Of a DNA stretch of 17,888 bases, positions 13,951 to 17,888 are shown one piece after another. Numbering within the stretch: position 1 is the first letter of the stretch; every line of letters begins with the position of its first letter. The position numbers were made by a program, and so were the translations under genes. The stretch covers positions 180 to 18,067 of the forward strand of contig DGVM01000144.1 in assembly GCA_002395925.1 (NCBI GenBank), written 5' to 3'. Origin of the DNA: Bacteroidales bacterium UBA4284 (lineage in GTDB: Bacteria > Bacteroidota > Bacteroidia > Bacteroidales > UBA932). The notes beneath the pieces were generated by a model. The model saw only the letters and a program-made list of their open reading frames with translations. It was not told the origin of the DNA and did not search any database.

Positions 13951-16900
13951 ATGAAAAGATTTGTCTTATTATTTGCGGTAAACGCAACAGTACTTGCGTC
14001 TTTCATTTCGTGTGAGGTGGAAAAAGAGAACGATATACCTTCTCAGGAAGCGATAACGCTTATCGCCGACAATAATGAGGAGGGAAGCGAAACGCGGACA
14101 TATGTAATCGATGGCGGGGCCAAGGTTTATTGGCAGCCCGGAGACGCAATCAAGCTTTTCCGGGGTACCGGAAGCAGCAAACTGACGGCTGCCATAACCA
14201 CGCCGTCAACATCTGCCCCGTTCAGCGGATTTGCACCATATGGCAATGGAGACTATATAGGATTATATCCTTACAATGACGATTCCGCAATGGAGTCGGG
14301 TGCGGTAAGCGTCACGCTTCCTGCTGCCCAGGAGGCGTTGGAAGGCAGTTTTGCCCCTGGATGTTATATCACCCTCGGAAAATCAGCTACGACAGACCAT
14401 ATGTTGTTTTATGCAGCCTGTGGGGGATTTCGTTTTTCCGTTGGCGGCGAGGGGATAAAGAGCGTAGTCTTCCAAGCCGTAAATAACGAGCCTATCGCCG
14501 GTAATGCATCTGTATCCTTCGCTAAAGACAGGCCGGAGTTGCAACCGTCTGACGTGCGTTTTTCCAGCATCACCCTTACTGCGCCCCAGGGGGAATACCT
14601 TCGATCAGGAGTTTGGTATTACATAGTTGCGTTCCCTACCGTATTGTCGGGAGGATACAGATTGACTTTCATCAAGGATGATGCATCCGGCAGCAAGGAC
14701 TTCTCCGATGCCGTCACCATCAAGCGCGGTAGTTTCGGGAGCAGGAAGAATGTGGACTCAGGAGTGGTTTTCTCCGACTATGAGGATGTGGATCTGGGAT
14801 TAAGCGTCAAATGGGCGACCTACAATGTCGGTGCTTCCAGACCGGAAGAATATGGGCAGTACTATTCATGGGGTGAAATCACTCCGAAGACCGACTATGG
14901 AAAATTTACATACAAATGGTATGATTATAACTCTCAAAAGTACACCAGATATGTAACCAAATGGCAGAATGGGGCCGAGGATGGCCTGCAGGTGCTGGAA
15001 AGAGAAGATGACGCCGCCAGTCAGAATTGGGGAGGAGAGTGGCGTACTCCCACCGCAGGCGAATTCGAGGAACTTGTCAACTCTTGTACTGCTGAATGGG
15101 TTACGGTCAACGGCGTTGCCGGAATGCGCTTTACCAGCAAAATAAAAGGATTCACAAATAAATTCGTTTTCTTGCCGGCATGCGGGACCAAGGAGGATAC
15201 GTATACCAACAATGCCGGCACGATCGGGCACTATTGGTCATCTTCCCTGAACGCTTCTGAACCGGTCAACTCTTATTCGCTCAGTTTTAACAGAACCAAG
15301 CCTATAGTGGTAACTGACGACCGTTTAAGCGGCAATCAAGTCCGGGCAGTTAAAACCAGTGATAGAATCCCCGTCACGTCGGTGGAACTCTCTCCTTCTT
15401 CGGTAACTCTCGAAGTCGGAGAAAGCGTTGCCATTAATGCAGTTATAACCCCGTCCAACGCTACTTATACCGATCTTGTGTGGAGTTCTTCTGCCCCCAT
15501 GATAGCGTCGGTGGACGACTGCGGCAGAGTAACTGCCGTTGCTGCTGGAATAGCAAGCATCACCGCCACGTCTCTGGAGGGTAAATCCGGGACCTGCCTG
15601 GTTACGGTCAAAGGGAACTCCATTCAGCCCGAAGCAGTTGATCTGGGACTCAGCCGGAAATGGGCGTCATTCAATGTAGGGGCCAGCCGTCCTGAGGAAT
15701 TCGGCGGGTATTTTGCATGGGGAGAGACTGAGTCCGGAAAGAGCAATTATTCATGGAGTACCTACAAATGGAGCAACGGTAGTTCTTCTTCAATTACCAG
15801 ATATACTTATTTCAACGGAGGGACCCTCCTTCCTGAAGACGACGCCGCTACAGCGTCCTGGGGAGAGAGTTGGCGTATGCCTACCCGCGACGAGGCACAA
15901 GAACTGAAGGACAACTGCAACTGGGTATGGACAACGGAGAATGGTGTCAAAGGGTACCGGGTTTATGGAACTAATGGCCGGGAGCAGAACTCCATTTTCT
16001 TGCCGGTGTCCGGTGTCCGCATCGATGATGAAGTTTATTACGTCGGCGAGAAAGGGGTTTTCTGGACTTCTTATTACTACTATGAAACCAAGGCATATAA
16101 TCTTTCTTATGCCAACAATTCTATTAAGCTGGAGAATGACCTTAGATACTATGGCTTGCCGGTGCGTCCCGTAAAGATTGAACCGACCTCCATTGAAATC
16201 AGTTTCACAAATCTCTCGATGACCGTAGGCAATTCCCAAATAATCAATTATGCGGTCATGCCCGAGGACGTACCGGACAAATCTGTAATATGGAAGAGCA
16301 GTTCTCCAGGAATCGCATCCGTTTCGCAGGAAGGAGTAGTCTCGGCCGTATCCCCGGGACAAGCGCTGATTACAGTAACGACAGTGGACGGAGGGCTTGA
16401 GAACGGTTGCATAGTAAGCGTAACCGGGCCGGCCAGCCCTGTGGCCGTGGATCTGGGACTTTCGGTCGAATGGGCTTCATTTAATCTGTGCGCCTCCACG
16501 CCCGAAGACTTCGGAGGCTTTTTCGCATGGGGAGAAACGGCGCCCAAGTATTACTTCGACTGGTCCAACTATTCGCTGTGCGAAGGGACTTCAACTTCAC
16601 TTACCAAATATAACTCTGACAGCAGATATGGGCATGTAGATAAGAAAACGAAGCTTTTGCCTGAAGATGACGCTGCCGCAGTGCTCTGGGGGGACGGCTG
16701 GAGAATGCCGACATGCGAAGAATGGGATGAACTTGCAAATGATTGTAGTTGGAAGTGGTCTTCCCGCAACGGTGTCATTGGCGTTCTCTTTACTCCGCTC
16801 AAAGCGGGCTATACCAATAAGACACTTTTCATCCCTGCCGCTGGCTTATATGGCCAATCCAGTTATCAATACGGCGCTACATCGTGCTACTATTGGTCTT

Positions 16901-17019
16901 CTGAAGTATATACAAAGTATGATCAGGCAAAGGGAGAATCATTTTCTACTTACGGCGATAGCATGCTGACAGCCGCCCGTTCACTGGGCATGTCAATCAG
17001 GGCTGTCAGGGATAAGTAG
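13951..17019 (+). CDS. Fimbrillin-like lipoprotein with three FISUMP-like repeats and two Big_2 domains
   Basis: A 1022-residue lipoprotein with a signal ending SFISC (Cys21). The first 270 residues look like a fimbrillin-type domain (ETRTYVIDGGAKVYWQPGD). Three copies of a roughly 190-residue module follow, each opening with VDLGLS..WA..N..AS.PE..G...WGE (Val280, Val563, Val833) and containing a DDAA..WG..WR.PT segment; this resembles the Fibrobacter succinogenes major paralogous (FISUMP) domain. Bacterial Ig-like Big_2 domains lie between them (about 477-555 and 747-830). The ATG at 13951 opens the signal peptide; an open frame extends 14 codons upstream, overlapping the small peptide gene. 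It is likely surface-exposed. The gene is visibly more AT-rich than the metabolic genes to the left, which suggests separate ancestry. Confidence 0.88.
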   Translation: MKRFVLLFAVNATVLASFISCEVEKENDIPSQEAITLIADNNEEGSETRTYVIDGGAKVYWQPGDAIKLFRGTGSSKLTAAITTPSTSAPFSGFAPYGNGDYIGLYPYNDDSAMESGAVSVTLPAAQEALEGSFAPGCYITLGKSATTDHMLFYAACGGFRFSVGGEGIKSVVFQAVNNEPIAGNASVSFAKDRPELQPSDVRFSSITLTAPQGEYLRSGVWYYIVAFPTVLSGGYRLTFIKDDASGSKDFSDAVTIKRGSFGSRKNVDSGVVFSDYEDVDLGLSVKWATYNVGASRPEEYGQYYSWGEITPKTDYGKFTYKWYDYNSQKYTRYVTKWQNGAEDGLQVLEREDDAASQNWGGEWRTPTAGEFEELVNSCTAEWVTVNGVAGMRFTSKIKGFTNKFVFLPACGTKEDTYTNNAGTIGHYWSSSLNASEPVNSYSLSFNRTKPIVVTDDRLSGNQVRAVKTSDRIPVTSVELSPSSVTLEVGESVAINAVITPSNATYTDLVWSSSAPMIASVDDCGRVTAVAAGIASITATSLEGKSGTCLVTVKGNSIQPEAVDLGLSRKWASFNVGASRPEEFGGYFAWGETESGKSNYSWSTYKWSNGSSSSITRYTYFNGGTLLPEDDAATASWGESWRMPTRDEAQELKDNCNWVWTTENGVKGYRVYGTNGREQNSIFLPVSGVRIDDEVYYVGEKGVFWTSYYYYETKAYNLSYANNSIKLENDLRYYGLPVRPVKIEPTSIEISFTNLSMTVGNSQIINYAVMPEDVPDKSVIWKSSSPGIASVSQEGVVSAVSPGQALITVTTVDGGLENGCIVSVTGPASPVAVDLGLSVEWASFNLCASTPEDFGGFFAWGETAPKYYFDWSNYSLCEGTSTSLTKYNSDSRYGHVDKKTKLLPEDDAAAVLWGDGWRMPTCEEWDELANDCSWKWSSRNGVIGVLFTPLKAGYTNKTLFIPAAGLYGQSSYQYGATSCYYWSSEVYTKYDQAKGESFSTYGDSMLTAARSLGMSIRAVRDK
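14788..17019 (+). repeat. Three tandem FISUMP-like coding repeats separated by Big_2 domains
   Basis: Repeat units start at 14788, 15637 and 16447, giving spacings of 849 and 810 bp. The protein pattern VDLGLS..WA..N..AS.PE..G...WGE and a later DDAA..WG..WR.PT..E are shared, while the DNA has clearly diverged, so the copies are old rather than recent duplications. Confidence 0.8.
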
Positions 17020-17067
17020 ATTATCTCGTCGGCGGATCAATCTTCGGGAAGCCTCGGACTCTGAGCA

Positions 17068-17184
17068 TTATCCTGCCTGGAAAGCCTTCAGCACGCGTGA
17101 AGTCTCGCTGCCGATGTTAGCCATCTGCTGCGGAAAAGACATCTCGGCCCATCGACCGTTTTCCAGGGTCGCGTGCTGCATCAT
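17068..17184 (-). CDS. Short conserved-type protein (W.EMS..QQMANIGSE pattern), perhaps truncated
   Basis: A 38-residue frame containing NGRWAEMSFPQQMANIGSE and ETSRVLKAF. From memory this pattern starts a family of unknown function whose members are often longer and end in a segment like LELLDLTI; here the frame stops right after FQAG, so it may be a truncated remnant. It begins in a stretch overlapping the decayed DUF5674 gene, in the same frame as that gene's N-terminal part and 3 nt after its stop. An alternative ATG is at 17181. Confidence 0.5.
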   Translation of the reverse strand: MMQHATLENGRWAEMSFPQQMANIGSETSRVLKAFQAG

Positions 17185-17325
17185 ATTCTATGAACCCCTC
17201 CCATCCTCTTCGGGATACAAGTTGAACCCCCACAAGTATTCCCCTTCAGAGCCGTGTTCCAACAGCAGACGCTCCAAGTCCGCATGCAGTTCGGCACGAG
17301 TTATGGGTTTCTGAAGAATCAGCAT
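17117..17325 (-). pseudogene. Decayed DUF5674-family gene
   Basis: From the ATG at 17325 the reverse strand reads MLILQKPITRAEL, then directly HADLERLLLEHGSEGEYLWG and NLYPEEDG, and stops at 17188. In DUF5674 proteins, as I recall them, a long central part lies between these first two segments, ending in a GELHADLE-like motif; here it is missing, joined at the shared 'EL'. At a G-rich run after YPEEDG the frame shifts: the family-like continuation FIEYDAARDPGKRSM is found in another frame, down to a stop at 17117. The internal deletion and the frameshift together indicate a pseudogene. Confidence 0.65.
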
Positions 17326-17348
17326 GGCCGCATTTCAAGTACTTAGTC

Positions 17349-17888
17349 TTAAGATATAATGCGGTACTTGCCTATAAGTGGAAGCTCCTTTGTCTCGCCC
17401 TTGGCCGCACCGAGGATACCTATAACCGCTAATACAAAAACGGCGGCATTAAGTATCCATACAATGGCTTTCAGACCGGGAATCAAGCCGATGAAATAGA
17501 TGACGATGCTGCAGATAAGCAGAATCAGACCCTGATTGGTATGGAAGCGGGCAAACTTGGAATCCTTGGCGGCAAACAAAGGAATGAGAACAAGAATCCC
17601 TATATATGCGAGTATTGCCATAAACTTGTTTGCTCCAGCGTCTGAAGGATCGGCTGCGGGAGCGGCGGACGGGGCATTTTCAGGAGCAGCTGCTTCCGCT
17701 GCGGGTGCCGCATCGGCGGCGGAGCCTTCGCCGGCCGGGGTTCCAGGGGCGCTGGTCTCCGTTATTACATCTCCCCTGTGGGCCTCGATTGCGGCAGTGA
17801 TGCCCTCGCGCATTTTCTGGCCCACATTAGAGAAGCGGAGTTCTTTGCCGCCCACGAGCTTAATTAGGGATTGTCGTTTAATGTTTTC
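17349..17888 (-). CDS. DUF4870/Tic20-like membrane protein (partial, 5' end outside window)
   Basis: The frame is open to the right edge (it starts ENIKRQSLIKLVGGKEL at the boundary), so the gene is 5'-truncated by the window and a GTG at 17855 is probably not its start. The visible 179 residues hold a charged N-terminal part, an Ala/Pro/Glu-rich low-complexity linker of about 45 residues, then a hydrophobic domain with three or so membrane segments and the motif KDSKFARFHTNQGL, typical of DUF4870/Tic20-like small membrane proteins, ending KELPLIGKYRIIS. The function of this family in bacteria is not established. Confidence 0.8.
   Translation of the reverse strand, partial: ENIKRQSLIKLVGGKELRFSNVGQKMREGITAAIEAHRGDVITETSAPGTPAGEGSAADAAPAAEAAAPENAPSAAPAADPSDAGANKFMAILAYIGILVLIPLFAAKDSKFARFHTNQGLILLICSIVIYFIGLIPGLKAIVWILNAAVFVLAVIGILGAAKGETKELPLIGKYRIIS

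Overview
The window looks like a chromosomal segment of a fairly GC-rich member of the Bacteroidales, probably host-associated. The grounds are Bacteroidota-type promoters (TAnnTTTG at -7, with TTG about 20 bp upstream where it can be seen), no visible Shine-Dalgarno sequences, several lipoproteins with short signal peptides, fimbrillin-like and PCMD-like surface lipoproteins, and a split KDG (2-keto-3-deoxygluconate) pathway cluster. I cannot name the genus. No tRNA, rRNA, CRISPR array or transposase was seen.

Positions 1-5170 form a sugar-acid region. A partial SDR dehydrogenase (gluconate 5-dehydrogenase/KduD type) runs left. A LacI-family regulator, KDG kinase, KDPG aldolase and a secreted S9A prolyl oligopeptidase run right as one tightly packed operon. 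The two sides are driven by face-to-face promoters that overlap in their -33 regions, so one bound regulator could control both. The kinase and aldolase turn KDG into pyruvate and glyceraldehyde 3-phosphate.

Positions 5171-11352 hold housekeeping and accessory metabolic genes. A ThiS/MoaD-like small protein overlaps a periplasmic 5'-nucleotidase-type phosphatase. A nitroreductase is convergent with it. A second rightward operon carries an AspT/YidE-type transporter, an M49-like lipoprotein whose zinc motif is broken, and a GNAT acetyltransferase. An 85-bp nested inverted repeat separates this operon from the next, convergent gene.

Positions 11485-17019 are a surface-protein region. Two divergent transcription units share the same layout: a 38-45 residue peptide with a common MK..Y..PE / LC / GSTED pattern, then, with a 1-nt overlap or a 4-nt gap, a fimbrillin-like lipoprotein. 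One lipoprotein ends in a PCMD-like module. The other carries three FISUMP-like repeats alternating with Big_2 Ig-like domains, and is visibly more AT-rich than the rest of the window. The small peptides are in part missing from simple ORF listings and are the most interesting feature here.

Positions 17020-17888 hold a decayed DUF5674 gene, a short (perhaps truncated) relative of its usual neighbour, and the 3' part of a DUF4870/Tic20-like membrane protein gene that runs off the window edge.
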